NCBI RefSeq assembly: GCF_004803815.1
Contig: NZ_CP012544.1
Span: forward strand, 868,001 to 932,000
Source of the DNA: Campylobacter showae
GTDB lineage: Bacteria; Campylobacterota; Campylobacteria; Campylobacterales; Campylobacteraceae
Direction of reading: 5' to 3'
Length of the DNA: 64,000 nt
The position numbers and the translations under genes were made by a program. This document shows positions 41,757-51,309 of the stretch, piece by piece (the stretch's first letter is position 1; each line of letters starts with the position of its first letter). A model generated the notes under the pieces. It ran no database searches. It was not told the origin of the DNA and saw nothing but the letters and a program-made list of their open reading frames with translations.

Positions 41757-43891
41757 GAAATAAGATTTTGTTTTCGGTTGCGGCTATAAATTTGCTCGCG
41801 TCCGTTCAAATTTTAGCCGCTCAAAACGGCGAGAACGCAGCAGGCAAAGAGACGCTTCGTGCCGTCGAGGTAACTAGCGAACAAAGGCGCGACGACGTAA
41901 AATACAATGCTAAAGAGCTTGTAAAAAGTACCACGAGACTAGACCTCACCTCGCGCCAAACGCCTCAGTCGCTAACCGTCATCACCGAGGCTAGGCTAAA
42001 GGATCAAAATATCAACGACTATCAGGTGCTTTTGCGAAATATCCCGGGCGTCACGCTTAACAAGTGGGACGAGCGCGTATATCCTACGGCAAGAGGCTTT
42101 AAGATAGATTATTATTTGCTTGATTCGATGCCTAGCTTTGGCGGATTTAGCCTAGGCGCAAACGATATGAGCATGTTGCCGTATGAGCGCGTCGAGGTCG
42201 TAAAGGGCGCAAACGGCCTACTAGCGGGTGCAGGCAATCCGGCTGCTAGCTTAGATTTCATCCGAAAAAGAGCAAATTCAAAAGAATTGACGGGAAATTT
42301 CAAACTAAGTGCGGGCTCTTACGATAGATACGGCGTATCGGGCGACGTGCAGACTCCCGTAACTGCCGATGGTAACGTGCGAGCTAGAGCGTCGTTTATG
42401 CACGAGAAGTCTCGCTCGTATATGGACTACTATAACCGTAAAAACACCGCTATCTACGGCGTTGTTGATGCAGATATCATGGATAGCTCGTGGCTAAGCC
42501 TAGGCGCTTTTTATCAGGAGCTAAAGCGCCATGGCATACGCTGGGGAGGAATGCCTGCGTTTTACAAGAACGACGTTAGGCGCGAGTTTAGTAAAAATGA
42601 AATTTTCTCGCAGCCTTGGACTAGATGGGATATCAAGACTTTTGACGTTTATGCCGATTTTAGGCACTATTTTGAAAACGAAGCCAGCCTAAATCTCTCC
42701 TACTCCTTCCGCCGAGCAAATACGGACTCAAATCTACTCTACTACGGCGGCAAGGTAAATTTAGACGGTACGGGCGATGTTAGCGGACTTAGCGTCTATG
42801 CAAACAAACGCGAAGAAAATATCCACAACGTAGACGCCTACGTAAACCTGCCGTACGAAGCGTTTAGCTTGCCTCACGAGGCGGTTTTCGGCGCTATGTA
42901 CAACAACTATAAAAAAAGCTCCGACAACGTCAGTAGCTACTGGAATAGCCGCACGACTCCGGCAGGCCTAGCCTATGCGGCGCGCACTAGGATAGATTTT
43001 AACAACCTGCACCTAGACGACCCGAAGCTACCTTACGCCGATCAAAACAACGCCGATAAAACGGTGCAAAAGGCCGTATATTTGGCTAATAAATTCTCAA
43101 TCACGGACGAGCTTAAGTTTTTGCTGGGAGCCAGAATGAGCTACTATAAGTACCGCATCACGGGCGGTAACGGAAATAGAAATTTCACTCAAGAAATCAC
43201 GCCGTATCTAGGCATCACGTACGATATCGGCGAAAACCACACGCTTTACGCTAGCTATACAAGCATCTTTAAACCCCAAACCGTAAAGGATATCAACGGC
43301 AAATACTTAGACCCGATCCAAGGCAAAGACTATGAACTCGGCATAAAGGGGGATTATTTTGACGGCGCGCTTTCGGCCTCATTTGGCGTATTTAAGGTCG
43401 TACAAGATAAACTAGGCGCAAAAACCGGACAAAAGATCCCAGGCACTACGACCGATGCTTACGAAGCTAAAAAAGGTGTAACGAGTAAGGGCTTTGAAGT
43501 AGACGTAAACGGAGAGATAAATCAAAATTTAAGCCTAGGTCTTGGTCTCACGCACTTTAACGCTAAGGACGCAGACGGTAAGAAATTTGACACCGAAAGC
43601 TCGCGCACTACGGCAAATCTGTTTGCCAAATACTCTATAGCGGACTTTAGAGCAGGTGCGGGAGTGCAGTATAAAAGTAAGATTTACGTCGGTAGCGGCG
43701 CAAACGAAATCACGCAAAAGGCCTACACACTGGCAAATTTGATGTTTGGCTACAAGATAAGCAAAAACTTCGACATTCAGCTAAATATCGACAACGTGTT
43801 TAACAAAAAATACTTCGAAGGCATCGGCAATAACAAGATGGTTTACGGCGACCCGAGAACGTTTAATCTAGGTTTTACGTATAGTTTTTAA
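41753..43891 (+). CDS. TonB-dependent siderophore receptor
   Basis: Outer-membrane receptor importing a ferric siderophore. 712 residues with signal peptide, plug domain (SRQTPQSLTVITEARLKDQNINDYQVLLRNIPGVTL; RVEVVKGANGLLAGAGNPAASLDFIRKR) and a 22-strand barrel ending in Phe (NLGFTYSF). The plan is that of FpvA/FoxA-type receptors for hydroxamate-like siderophores; the ligand cannot be told. It is paired with the upstream PepSY gene, and a Fur-like box lies before both. Confidence 0.92.
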   Translation: MRNKILFSVAAINLLASVQILAAQNGENAAGKETLRAVEVTSEQRRDDVKYNAKELVKSTTRLDLTSRQTPQSLTVITEARLKDQNINDYQVLLRNIPGVTLNKWDERVYPTARGFKIDYYLLDSMPSFGGFSLGANDMSMLPYERVEVVKGANGLLAGAGNPAASLDFIRKRANSKELTGNFKLSAGSYDRYGVSGDVQTPVTADGNVRARASFMHEKSRSYMDYYNRKNTAIYGVVDADIMDSSWLSLGAFYQELKRHGIRWGGMPAFYKNDVRREFSKNEIFSQPWTRWDIKTFDVYADFRHYFENEASLNLSYSFRRANTDSNLLYYGGKVNLDGTGDVSGLSVYANKREENIHNVDAYVNLPYEAFSLPHEAVFGAMYNNYKKSSDNVSSYWNSRTTPAGLAYAARTRIDFNNLHLDDPKLPYADQNNADKTVQKAVYLANKFSITDELKFLLGARMSYYKYRITGGNGNRNFTQEITPYLGITYDIGENHTLYASYTSIFKPQTVKDINGKYLDPIQGKDYELGIKGDYFDGALSASFGVFKVVQDKLGAKTGQKIPGTTTDAYEAKKGVTSKGFEVDVNGEINQNLSLGLGLTHFNAKDADGKKFDTESSRTTANLFAKYSIADFRAGAGVQYKSKIYVGSGANEITQKAYTLANLMFGYKISKNFDIQLNIDNVFNKKYFEGIGNNKMVYGDPRTFNLGFTYSF

Positions 43892-43947
43892 GCCCTTTAG
43901 ATTTTTTGCCACGTAGCTTGGTTTGCTAATGCGGTTATCCAGATTAT

Positions 43948-44011
43948 AAATTCGGCGCTTTTTGTCGGTATTAAACCCATAAATTTACGAGTTATGATAG
44001 GCGCCGAATTT
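43948..44011. terminator. 11-bp inverted repeat after the TonB receptor gene
   Basis: AAATTCGGCGC (43948-43958) and GCGCCGAATTT (44001-44011) are exact complements across 42 bp; further complementary words lie inside. It could end the receptor transcript. No T tract. Confidence 0.35.
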
Positions 44012-44189
44012 AGATATAAAACTATGGGTAAATTCGCCTTAATACGCTAAAAATGTCCTTTTAACGAGCGATAAATTTGTTACAAATTTGGCTCCGTTTG
44101 GTTACTGCCAAGGATTTTAAAGTTTATTTTAAGCGTTATTTTGGCGAGCGTAAGGTAAGATTAAGGCAAAATTTTCTTAAGGCTAAATT

Positions 44190-44807
44190 TTGAAACGCGC
44201 TTTTTTTCAAGCTATCTCGCACATTGCCGTTTTTGCGCTGGTTGCGGCGTTTGCTAGTGGTTGCGCCGCGCCGAAAAAGGCAACCCCCGCACCGCCAAAG
44301 CCCGTTACGCAGTCTGAAATAAAAAACATCTGCGACGGCAAAACCCCAAAAGAGTGCAACGATACGGGCGTAAAATTTGAAAACAGTAAAGACTACGAGC
44401 GTGCAAAACTCTGCTATCAAAAAGCCTGCGACGATAACGAGGGTATCGCCTGTTCAAATCTAGGTTCGCTGCACCAAAAGCTAAAAAGCAAAGAGGAGAG
44501 CGAGATCTTGACGATATTTGCAAAGTCCTGCACGCTCGGCAACAAATACGGTTGCTACAATGCGGCTAACTTTTACCGCCTCGGGCGCGGCACGGAGCAT
44601 GATTTTGCCGCAGCGCGCAGGCTTTATGAGAAATCGTGCCTAAAACTAAATCATGCTCAAAGCTGTTCAAATCTCGGCGGTATGTATCAGTTTTCGCTAG
44701 GCGTCAAAACCGCCGATTCTAAAACCGCAAAAAAATTTTACAAAATGGGCTGCGAGATGGGCGATGAGATAGGATGCAGGAACCTTTCGCTTATCGGAGA
44801 CGAGTAA
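44190..44807 (+). CDS. Sel1-repeat lipoprotein (Hcp-like)
   Basis: 205 residues, TTG start after TAAGG. Signal peptide with lipobox ASGC (Cys at about 25) and a Pro/Lys-rich linker. Then Sel1/TPR-like repeats of about 36 residues with a Cys pair each: AKLCYQKACDDNEGIACSNLG, FAKSCTLGNKYGCYNAANFY, YEKSCLKLNHAQSCSNLGGMY and YKMGCEMGDEIGCRNLS. This is the Helicobacter cysteine-rich protein pattern. Probably periplasmic, anchored to a membrane; a scaffolding or peptidoglycan-related role is inferred. Confidence 0.8.
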   Translation: MKRAFFQAISHIAVFALVAAFASGCAAPKKATPAPPKPVTQSEIKNICDGKTPKECNDTGVKFENSKDYERAKLCYQKACDDNEGIACSNLGSLHQKLKSKEESEILTIFAKSCTLGNKYGCYNAANFYRLGRGTEHDFAAARRLYEKSCLKLNHAQSCSNLGGMYQFSLGVKTADSKTAKKFYKMGCEMGDEIGCRNLSLIGDE

Positions 44808-44955
44808 AATTTATTTACACTTTCTTGATTTTACCGCCAAATTTGACGATTCTACAACTATCCTAATCAAAATTTGACTGAGAGTGTTTGTGATTTGAGC
44901 CAAATTTGCCAGTTTGGAGAAAAGCACCGTCGCTTTTATGACGCAAAATCTAAAT

Positions 44956-46128
44956 TTAAGACTTCCACCTAAGCGTAAAGGTCGTTTCTTTACCCGGTTC
45001 GCTTTCGCAGGTTACGACGATAGCATTGTTTTCGCAGGCTCTTTTGACTAAATTTAGCCCGATACCAAATCCGCCTTGGTCTTCGTTAAACCGCGTGTAT
45101 CGCTCGAAAATTTTATCTTGCTGCTCTTTGCTTAACCCCTCGCCGGTATTTGAGATTTTTAGCTCGCCGTCTTGCAAACTAATCGCGACGTAGCCACCTT
45201 GGTTTGCGTATTTTGCGGCGTTGCTTAGTAGATTATCCACCGCTCTTTTTAGCTCGTAGACGTTTGCGTTTATAAGAACGTCTTTTAAATTTAGCCTTAA
45301 ATCAAGCCCTCGTTTAGCAAAAAATGGAGCGAAAAACTCGAGCCGTTCGTTTAAAATATCTTTCAAATTTAGCTCCTCTTTTGGTGCGCAACGCTCGGCG
45401 CCAAACGATAAATACGTAAGATCCTCGTAGGTGCGGCTTAGCGTTTTAGCCGCGGTTTGGATGTTGTTTATACGCTTTAGATTTCGCTCGCTTAGGCTGC
45501 TTTTATCCGCCGTTTCGATGCTCATGAGTATCACGCTAAGCGGCGCGTTTAACTCGTGCGTGGAGTCTTTGATAAAGCGATTTAGCCCGGCGATCTTGGC
45601 GTGAAGCGGTGCTAGTGCGGTCTTTGCTAGATAAAAGGCGATTATCATGATGACGCCTAAAACGATGAGCGAATTTAATACCGTCCGTAGCCGTAGCAAA
45701 TTTAGCTCGCTCGTGACGTCCTTGCCGCTTAGCGCGATCTTTGCCGTCGCTAGCTCATCCGCGCCGTCTTCGTCCATGTTTTGCAGCGCCTCAAATATAG
45801 TTACCTTGCCGTCTGCTGCGACCGTGCTACTCTGTGCGTCGTCAAATTTAGCGCAGCCCACCTCACCGTATAAAATTTGACCGCTTTTAGCCACGATGCA
45901 GGCTCTGACGTCTTTTTCGGCGGTAAAGCTTTTTACCGCGCCAAGCCCGTCCATACGCGCTTTCATATAGATACCCATCTTGATCTCTTTTAGGTTTTTG
46001 ACCTCATTTGAGACGAGGGCTTCTTTTTTCATATTGTAGTCGTTCGTGAAAAAATACCCCAAAAATAGGGCGCTAGTGATGAGATAAAGCGAGAGGATTT
46101 TGGCTATAACGGCGGAGCGCTCAGACAT
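44956..46128 (-). CDS. Sensor histidine kinase
   Basis: Membrane sensor of a two-component pair, 390 residues. Spans near residues 10-28 and 150-168 frame a periplasmic sensor region of about 120 residues. Phospho-His is in FIKDSTHELNAPLSV; N box DNLLSNAAKYA; G box QGGFGIGLNLV. It overlaps the response regulator by 8 bp and is last in a three-gene leftward operon headed by a Met/Lys/Asp-rich exported peptide. Input signal unknown; metal ions are a reasonable guess. Confidence 0.88.
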   Translation of the reverse strand: MSERSAVIAKILSLYLITSALFLGYFFTNDYNMKKEALVSNEVKNLKEIKMGIYMKARMDGLGAVKSFTAEKDVRACIVAKSGQILYGEVGCAKFDDAQSSTVAADGKVTIFEALQNMDEDGADELATAKIALSGKDVTSELNLLRLRTVLNSLIVLGVIMIIAFYLAKTALAPLHAKIAGLNRFIKDSTHELNAPLSVILMSIETADKSSLSERNLKRINNIQTAAKTLSRTYEDLTYLSFGAERCAPKEELNLKDILNERLEFFAPFFAKRGLDLRLNLKDVLINANVYELKRAVDNLLSNAAKYANQGGYVAISLQDGELKISNTGEGLSKEQQDKIFERYTRFNEDQGGFGIGLNLVKRACENNAIVVTCESEPGKETTFTLRWKS

Positions 46129-46783
46129 AGATATAGCCGTCGCCGCGCCTATTTATGATCGCGTCCTTGCCTAAAATGCGGCGTAAGTTTTTGACGTAAA
46201 CCCGCAGACTCAGCTCGCTGGGCTCCTCGCCGTAGTTCCAAATTTTCTCAAATATCGCCTCTTTGCTAAGCAGCGCGTTTTTATTCTCCAAAAATAGCGC
46301 CAAAAGTTCGCTTTCTTTGTTTGAGAGGTTTACGATTTGCCCGTTTTGTCTGAGAGTTTTGGAGCTTGGATAAAATTTATATCCGCCATTAAGCTCTATA
46401 AATTCGTCGTTTACGTGAGAAAATTTGCGCTTGAGTAAAATTTGAATACGAAGCAAAAGCTCTTTTAGCTCGTAGGGCTTTTTTAGATAGTCGTCGCAGC
46501 CGCTTTTGTAGCCGATTTCTAGATCTTGTAGCGTGTTTAGCGAGGTGGTAAATATAGCGGGCGTGTCGTCGCCAAACCGCCTAAGTTCGCGCAAAAGGGA
46601 GAAACCGTCGCCCTTAGGCAGCTTGACGTCGAGGATCAAGATGTCGAAATTTCGCTCGTAGGCGGTATCTAGAGCCGCTTTAGCATCGGCGCGAACGGTC
46701 ACGTCGTAACCATGTTCGCTTAGGTACTCGTTGATGAGTTCAGCTAGCGTCTCATCGTCTTCTACGAGCAAAATTTGCGTCAT
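46121..46783 (-). CDS. OmpR-family response regulator
   Basis: 220 residues. Receiver with acidic pocket LLVEDDETLAE, phosphorylated Asp in LILDVKLPKGDG, switch TTS and the Lys in LKKPYE; winged-helix DNA-binding domain with LSNKESELLALFLENKNALLSKEAIFEKIW and SLRVYVKNLRRILG. Its ATG shares one base with the stop of the MxKDx peptide gene (TAATG) and it overlaps the kinase gene by 8 bp. It probably controls its own operon. Confidence 0.92.
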   Translation of the reverse strand: MTQILLVEDDETLAELINEYLSEHGYDVTVRADAKAALDTAYERNFDILILDVKLPKGDGFSLLRELRRFGDDTPAIFTTSLNTLQDLEIGYKSGCDDYLKKPYELKELLLRIQILLKRKFSHVNDEFIELNGGYKFYPSSKTLRQNGQIVNLSNKESELLALFLENKNALLSKEAIFEKIWNYGEEPSELSLRVYVKNLRRILGKDAIINRRGDGYIYV

Positions 46784-47028
46784 TACATCTTATCCTTTTT
46801 CATATCTTTCATGTCGTCTTTCTTTTTACCCATATCGTCTTTCATCTCTTTCATGTCGCCCTTCATTTCGTCCTTTTTTATCATCATATCGTCTTTTTTC
46901 TCCATCATGGCGTCCTTCTTTTCCATCATGGTATCTTTTTTCTCCATCATATCGCCTTTCATCTCGGCGGCAAAGATAGAACTCGTAACGAACAACGCGC
47001 TAAGCGCAACTAAAGCTAACTTTTTCAT
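46783..47028 (-). CDS. Exported MxKDx-repeat peptide
   Basis: 81 residues. Signal peptide (MKKLALVALSALFVTSSIFAA), then only repeats built of Met, Lys, Asp and Glu, such as four tandem MMEKKD-type heptads followed by MKGDMKEMKDD. This is the pentapeptide MxKDx repeat family, function unknown. Charge and methionine content suggest metal binding in the periplasm. It begins the operon with the two-component pair, so it may be part of, or reporter for, the same stimulus. The repeat DNA is near-identical and could vary in copy number. Confidence 0.75.
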   Translation of the reverse strand: MKKLALVALSALFVTSSIFAAEMKGDMMEKKDTMMEKKDAMMEKKDDMMIKKDEMKGDMKEMKDDMGKKKDDMKDMKKDKM

Positions 47029-47092
47029 AGCGTCTCCTTTAGGAAAATTTATGATGAAAGTTTAGCCAAGAAACGTGAAACGAGCGTGAAAT

Positions 47093-48004
47093 TTAAGCCA
47101 TCAAGCTAAAGACGTATGATAAAAGCGGCAAGCTAACGAAGCTAAATGCGACTCCCACGGCTACTGCGGCGACGGCTAGCTGGCTATCAAGCTCTGCTTT
47201 CATGATCATCGCGCTTGCTAGCACCATCGGCGGCATGGCGCACTGCAGGATACCGATCATCCAAATTTGACCGAAATTTACGCCAAAAACTATCGTGACT
47301 AATATAAAAATAAAAGGCGCTAGCAGCATCTTGCCCGCGATTACCACTGCGGTTGATTTGTAGCAGCTCTTGATACTGCGAAATCCAAGCCCGATGCCGA
47401 TCGCAAAAAGAGCGACGGGAACGACGCTTTGCGCAAAAAGAGTAAGCGCGTCAAATAGCACATTTGGAAGCGGAACGCCACGGAGTAAAAAGCCTAAAAT
47501 GAGCGCAACGAAAGGTGGAAATTTGATCACTTTCATCACGTTTTGCACGAGTGAAACCTTCGCCGGAGCGCCAAAAGCCAGGATAAAAGGGCCAAAAATG
47601 CTAATCGGGATCGAGGTAGCTAGCTGATCGTAAAAGATAACTTCATTCATCGCGTCCTCGCCAAAAAAGCCCTTTATGATAGGCATACCCATAAATACGG
47701 TGTTTCCAAACATCCCTAGCAGTACGGCGCTCACGGTCGTGGCTTTGTTAAATTTTAAAAATTTGCACGCCAAAAATATCGCCGCAGCGCCTAGCATCGA
47801 ACAAGCAAAACCCGTGGTGATGACGTTTATAAGCGTGGTGTCGATGTTTACGTGGTAAATTTTATCGAAAATCAGCGCCGGAAGAGCGAAGCAAAGTGCG
47901 TAGTTTATGAAAACGGAGGCGTTTTTTTGCTCGAAGACTTTAAATTTTTTCGCCCCGTAGCCCGAAGCGATAATGATAAAAATAGACAATAGTTGCGTAA
48001 ACAT
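47093..48004 (-). CDS. AEC-family transporter (auxin efflux carrier-like)
   Basis: 303 residues, about ten spans, no signal peptide. Marks: IIIASGYGAKKFKVFEQKNASVFINYALCFALPALIFDKI at the start and MFGNTVFMGMPIIKGFFG, with the last span ending LLSYVFSLMA. Family members move organic acids such as malate or malonate; substrate not predictable here. Single gene, diverging from macA. Confidence 0.82.
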   Translation of the reverse strand: MFTQLLSIFIIIASGYGAKKFKVFEQKNASVFINYALCFALPALIFDKIYHVNIDTTLINVITTGFACSMLGAAAIFLACKFLKFNKATTVSAVLLGMFGNTVFMGMPIIKGFFGEDAMNEVIFYDQLATSIPISIFGPFILAFGAPAKVSLVQNVMKVIKFPPFVALILGFLLRGVPLPNVLFDALTLFAQSVVPVALFAIGIGLGFRSIKSCYKSTAVVIAGKMLLAPFIFILVTIVFGVNFGQIWMIGILQCAMPPMVLASAMIMKAELDSQLAVAAVAVGVAFSFVSLPLLSYVFSLMA

Positions 48005-48113
48005 TTGCGTAATCCGAGTTATAAATTTTAAAAACGCGATTATACGGCGGCTCGCATTAAAGAAAAATAAAATTTAATTGAATTACTTAACATCGCCTTA
48101 ACGGGTTTTTGTA

Positions 48114-48119
48114 TATAAT
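48114..48119 (+). promoter_or_regulatory. -10 box (TATAAT) for macAB
   Basis: Exact TATAAT, 30 bp before the macA ATG, after a T-rich stretch. Good candidate for the exporter operon promoter. Confidence 0.55.
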
Positions 48120-48149
48120 CTCGCGTTAAATTTAAAAAAGCGAGAAATA

Positions 48150-49361
48150 ATGAAAAAATTTATCAAATTTATCGCGGTTTTAGTCGTGCTGGCTGGGATA
48201 GGTTACTATTTTTACGATAAAAATTTTAACGTCCCGCAGGGCGATCAGTTTATCACCTCAAAAGCCGTTCGCGGCGAGCTGGTTAAAAGTATCGAAAGTA
48301 ACGGCGAGATCTACGCTACCGAGCTAATCGACGTGGGCGCACAGGTAGGCGGTCAGATCAAAAAACTCTACGTAAAGCTCGGCGATGCCGTAAAAGCCGG
48401 CGATATGATAGCTGAAATCGACTCGGCGACCCAGCAAAATAACGTAGACACCAAAAAAGCGCAGCTTGGAATTTACGAAGCAAAGTTAAATTCAGCCAAA
48501 GTAGCACTCGAGATATCAAAGACCAAATTTAAGCGCGAGCAAGAGCTTTTTGCCAAAAACGCAACCTCAAAAGAGGAGTTTGAAAACGCTAAAAATACCC
48601 TAGCAGCAAACGAAGCTTCGCTAAAAGAGATCGAGGCGCAAATCGTGCAGGCTAAAATCTCTCTAAACACCGCTCAAATCGACCTTGGCTACACTAAAAT
48701 CACTGCTCCAAAAGGCGGCGTCGTGGTCTCCGTGCAGGTAGAGGAGGGACAAACCGTAAACTCAAACCAAACTACGCCAACTATCGTAAATATCGCCGAT
48801 TTAAGCAAAGTTCAGCTAAAAATGGAGATCGCCGAGGGCGACATAACTAAAATCAAGGTCGGCTCGAAAGTCGAATACTCGATCCTCTCCGAGCCAAATC
48901 GTAAATTTTACGCCCGTATTAGCTCGATTGATCCCGGTCTAACCACGCTAAGCAACGGCAAATACACCACGACTACAAGCTCAGGCTCGACCGCCTCAAG
49001 CTCGAGTAGTTCGGCAATTTACTACTACGCCAAAGCTATCGTGGATAACCTGGACGGCACGCTAAGGATCGGTATGACTACGCAAAACACAGTCATCTTA
49101 GATAGCGCTAAAGACGCCGTCATAGTACCATCGATAGCCGTCAAAAACGAAGAGGGCAAAAGCGTAGTTTACGTACTAAAAAAAGGTAAAGACGGGCTAG
49201 ATACGGCTGAGCGAAGAGAGGTACAGACGGGACTAATCGATAGCCTAAAAACTCAAATTTTAAGCGGAGTAGAGGAGGGCGAGGAGGTCGTGACGAAGCG
49301 AAACTCGGCGGCTGAAATCAATGCGATGCTCGAAAAAGAAAAAAGAAGAATGAAGCTCTAA
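48150..49361 (+). CDS. macA: MacA-like periplasmic adaptor
   Basis: Adaptor of the ATP-driven MacAB exporter for macrolides and peptides. 403 residues: one N-terminal span, lipoyl halves (VGGQIKKLYVKLGDAVKAGDMIAEID and YTKITAPKGGVVVSVQVEEGQTVNSNQ), a coiled hairpin between, beta-barrel and a C-terminal domain ending VEEGEEVVTKRNSAAE. A Ser/Thr-rich stretch (residues about 275-290) breaks the barrel, as in many MacA. The macB TTG follows after 9 bp. Confidence 0.88.
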   Translation: MKKFIKFIAVLVVLAGIGYYFYDKNFNVPQGDQFITSKAVRGELVKSIESNGEIYATELIDVGAQVGGQIKKLYVKLGDAVKAGDMIAEIDSATQQNNVDTKKAQLGIYEAKLNSAKVALEISKTKFKREQELFAKNATSKEEFENAKNTLAANEASLKEIEAQIVQAKISLNTAQIDLGYTKITAPKGGVVVSVQVEEGQTVNSNQTTPTIVNIADLSKVQLKMEIAEGDITKIKVGSKVEYSILSEPNRKFYARISSIDPGLTTLSNGKYTTTTSSGSTASSSSSSAIYYYAKAIVDNLDGTLRIGMTTQNTVILDSAKDAVIVPSIAVKNEEGKSVVYVLKKGKDGLDTAERREVQTGLIDSLKTQILSGVEEGEEVVTKRNSAAEINAMLEKEKRRMKL

Positions 49362-49370
49362 GGCGACGTC

Positions 49371-51308
49371 TTGAAAAATTTGATAGAACTTAAAAACTTA
49401 AGTAAGAAATTTAAACTCGGCGATAACGTGTTTGACGCGCTAAAAGACGTAAATTTAACCATAAAAAAGGGCGAGTTTATCGCTATCATCGGTCAAAGCG
49501 GATCTGGTAAATCTACGCTCATGAATATCCTTGGCTGCCTAGATAACCCAAGCGGCGGACAGTATTTGCTAGAAGAGCGCGACATATCTAAATTTGAAGG
49601 CGACGAGCTGGCGCGTTTACGCAGAGAAAAATTCGGCTTTATTTTTCAGCGTTATAACCTTTTATCTACGCTAACTACGCTGCAAAACGTAGCTTTGCCT
49701 AGCGTGTATGCGGGCGTTTCTAAAAAAGAGCGCGAGAAAAAGGCCGGCGAGCTTTTAGAAGGGCTCGGGCTTGGCGAAAAGCTACAAAATTTACCCAATA
49801 AACTTAGCGGCGGACAGCAGCAGCGAGTCTCGATCGCTAGGGCGCTTATTAACGGCGGCGAGATCATCCTGGCAGATGAGCCAACGGGTGCGCTAGATAG
49901 CAAAAGCGGCCTCATGGTGATGGAAATTTTAACGAATTTACACAAGCAAGGCCACACCATCATCATCGTCACGCACGACCCAAATATCGCCGCATACGCA
50001 AACCGCGTCATCGAGATAAAAGACGGTAAAATTTTGAGCGATACGGTAAAAAGCGGAGAAATTTTCGCCTCCGAAAAACCGGCGCCAAAGCAAAAAAATA
50101 TCTTCAGCTTTTACAAAGATCAGTTTATCGAGAGCTTTAAAATGTCGATAAACGCGATCCTTAGCCACAAACTTCGCTCGGCGCTAACGATGCTTGGTAT
50201 CATCATCGGCATCACATCGGTTATCTGCGTAGTAGCACTTGGGCAGGGCTCGCAGGAGCAGATCCTCTCCGATATCCGCGGTATCGGCACTAACACGATC
50301 GATATCCTAAACGGCAAGGGTTTTGGCGATATGCGCTCGGAGCGGGTGAGAAACCTGACCGTTAGCGACGCAACGATGCTATCTAAGCAAGACTATCTAG
50401 ATAGCGTCACGCCAAACGCCTCTGCTAGCGGCACGCTCACCTACGGCAATAAATCAGCCTCCGCGACGATTAAAGGCGGTAGCGAGGAGAGCCTAAACGT
50501 GATGGGCTACAAGGTCGAGGCCGGACGGGTGTTTACCGCCCAAGAGGTCGCAGAGTCGGCGTCCGTGATCGTGATAGATCAGCCAACTCGTGAGCAGTTT
50601 TTCGCAGACGAAGATCCGCTAGGTAAAACGGTGCTTTTTAACAAACGCCCCTTTAAAATCATCGGCGTAGTAGCCAAAAACGACAATATGTTCGCCGACT
50701 CCAGCACTCTGCGCACGTTTTCTACATATACCGCTGTCATAAACAAGCTAACCGGCGATAGGCATCTCTCATCTATCACGGTTAAGGTTAAAGATAATGT
50801 AAATGCGCAAATCGCCGAGCAGAGTTTAACGGAAATTTTAACCGCCAAACACGGCAAAAAGGACTTTTTCACTAGAAACTCCGACACTATCAAAAAAACG
50901 ATCGAGGAGACGACGAAGACCATGACGCTACTGATCTCTTGTATCGCGTTTATCTCGCTGCTGGTGGGCGGCATCGGCGTGATGAACATCATGCTAGTTT
51001 CCGTAACCGAGCGCACTAAAGAGATCGGCATCAGGATGGCGATCGGCGCACGTCAGGGAAATATCCTAGAGCAGTTTTTGATCGAGGCCGTGTTACTGTG
51101 TCTCATCGGCGGGCTAATCGGCGTCGGGTCTGCGTTTGGTATCGGGTATCTAGCGGAAAATTTAGCGCCCGATATAAAGATGATATTTTCGCAGACCTCT
51201 ATCGTGGTCGCGCTCGTCGTTTCTAGCGCGATAGGCGTGATATTTGGCTACATGCCCGCACGCAGCGCCTCTAAGCTAAATCCGATCGACGCTCTTTCAA
51301 GGGAATAA
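49371..51308 (+). CDS. macB: MacB-like ABC exporter, ATPase-permease fusion
   Basis: 645 residues. The N-terminal ATPase has Walker A GQSGSGKST, signature LSGGQQQR, Walker B IILADEPTGALD. After residue about 255: span 1 (KLRSALTMLGIIIGITSVICVVALG), a large periplasmic domain (MacB_PCD), and three spans with the FtsX fold (LLVGGIGVMNIMLVSVTERTKEIGIRMAIGARQ). TTG start with AAGG nearby. It works with the adjacent adaptor and outer-membrane factor. Confidence 0.93.
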   Translation: MKNLIELKNLSKKFKLGDNVFDALKDVNLTIKKGEFIAIIGQSGSGKSTLMNILGCLDNPSGGQYLLEERDISKFEGDELARLRREKFGFIFQRYNLLSTLTTLQNVALPSVYAGVSKKEREKKAGELLEGLGLGEKLQNLPNKLSGGQQQRVSIARALINGGEIILADEPTGALDSKSGLMVMEILTNLHKQGHTIIIVTHDPNIAAYANRVIEIKDGKILSDTVKSGEIFASEKPAPKQKNIFSFYKDQFIESFKMSINAILSHKLRSALTMLGIIIGITSVICVVALGQGSQEQILSDIRGIGTNTIDILNGKGFGDMRSERVRNLTVSDATMLSKQDYLDSVTPNASASGTLTYGNKSASATIKGGSEESLNVMGYKVEAGRVFTAQEVAESASVIVIDQPTREQFFADEDPLGKTVLFNKRPFKIIGVVAKNDNMFADSSTLRTFSTYTAVINKLTGDRHLSSITVKVKDNVNAQIAEQSLTEILTAKHGKKDFFTRNSDTIKKTIEETTKTMTLLISCIAFISLLVGGIGVMNIMLVSVTERTKEIGIRMAIGARQGNILEQFLIEAVLLCLIGGLIGVGSAFGIGYLAENLAPDIKMIFSQTSIVVALVVSSAIGVIFGYMPARSASKLNPIDALSRE

Positions 51309-51309
51309 A

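Noticed and set aside
46775-47065. Plus-strand frame of 96 codons opposite the MxKDx gene
   Set aside because: It is the antisense image of the Met/Lys repeats (giving Phe/Ser repeats). No ribosome site.
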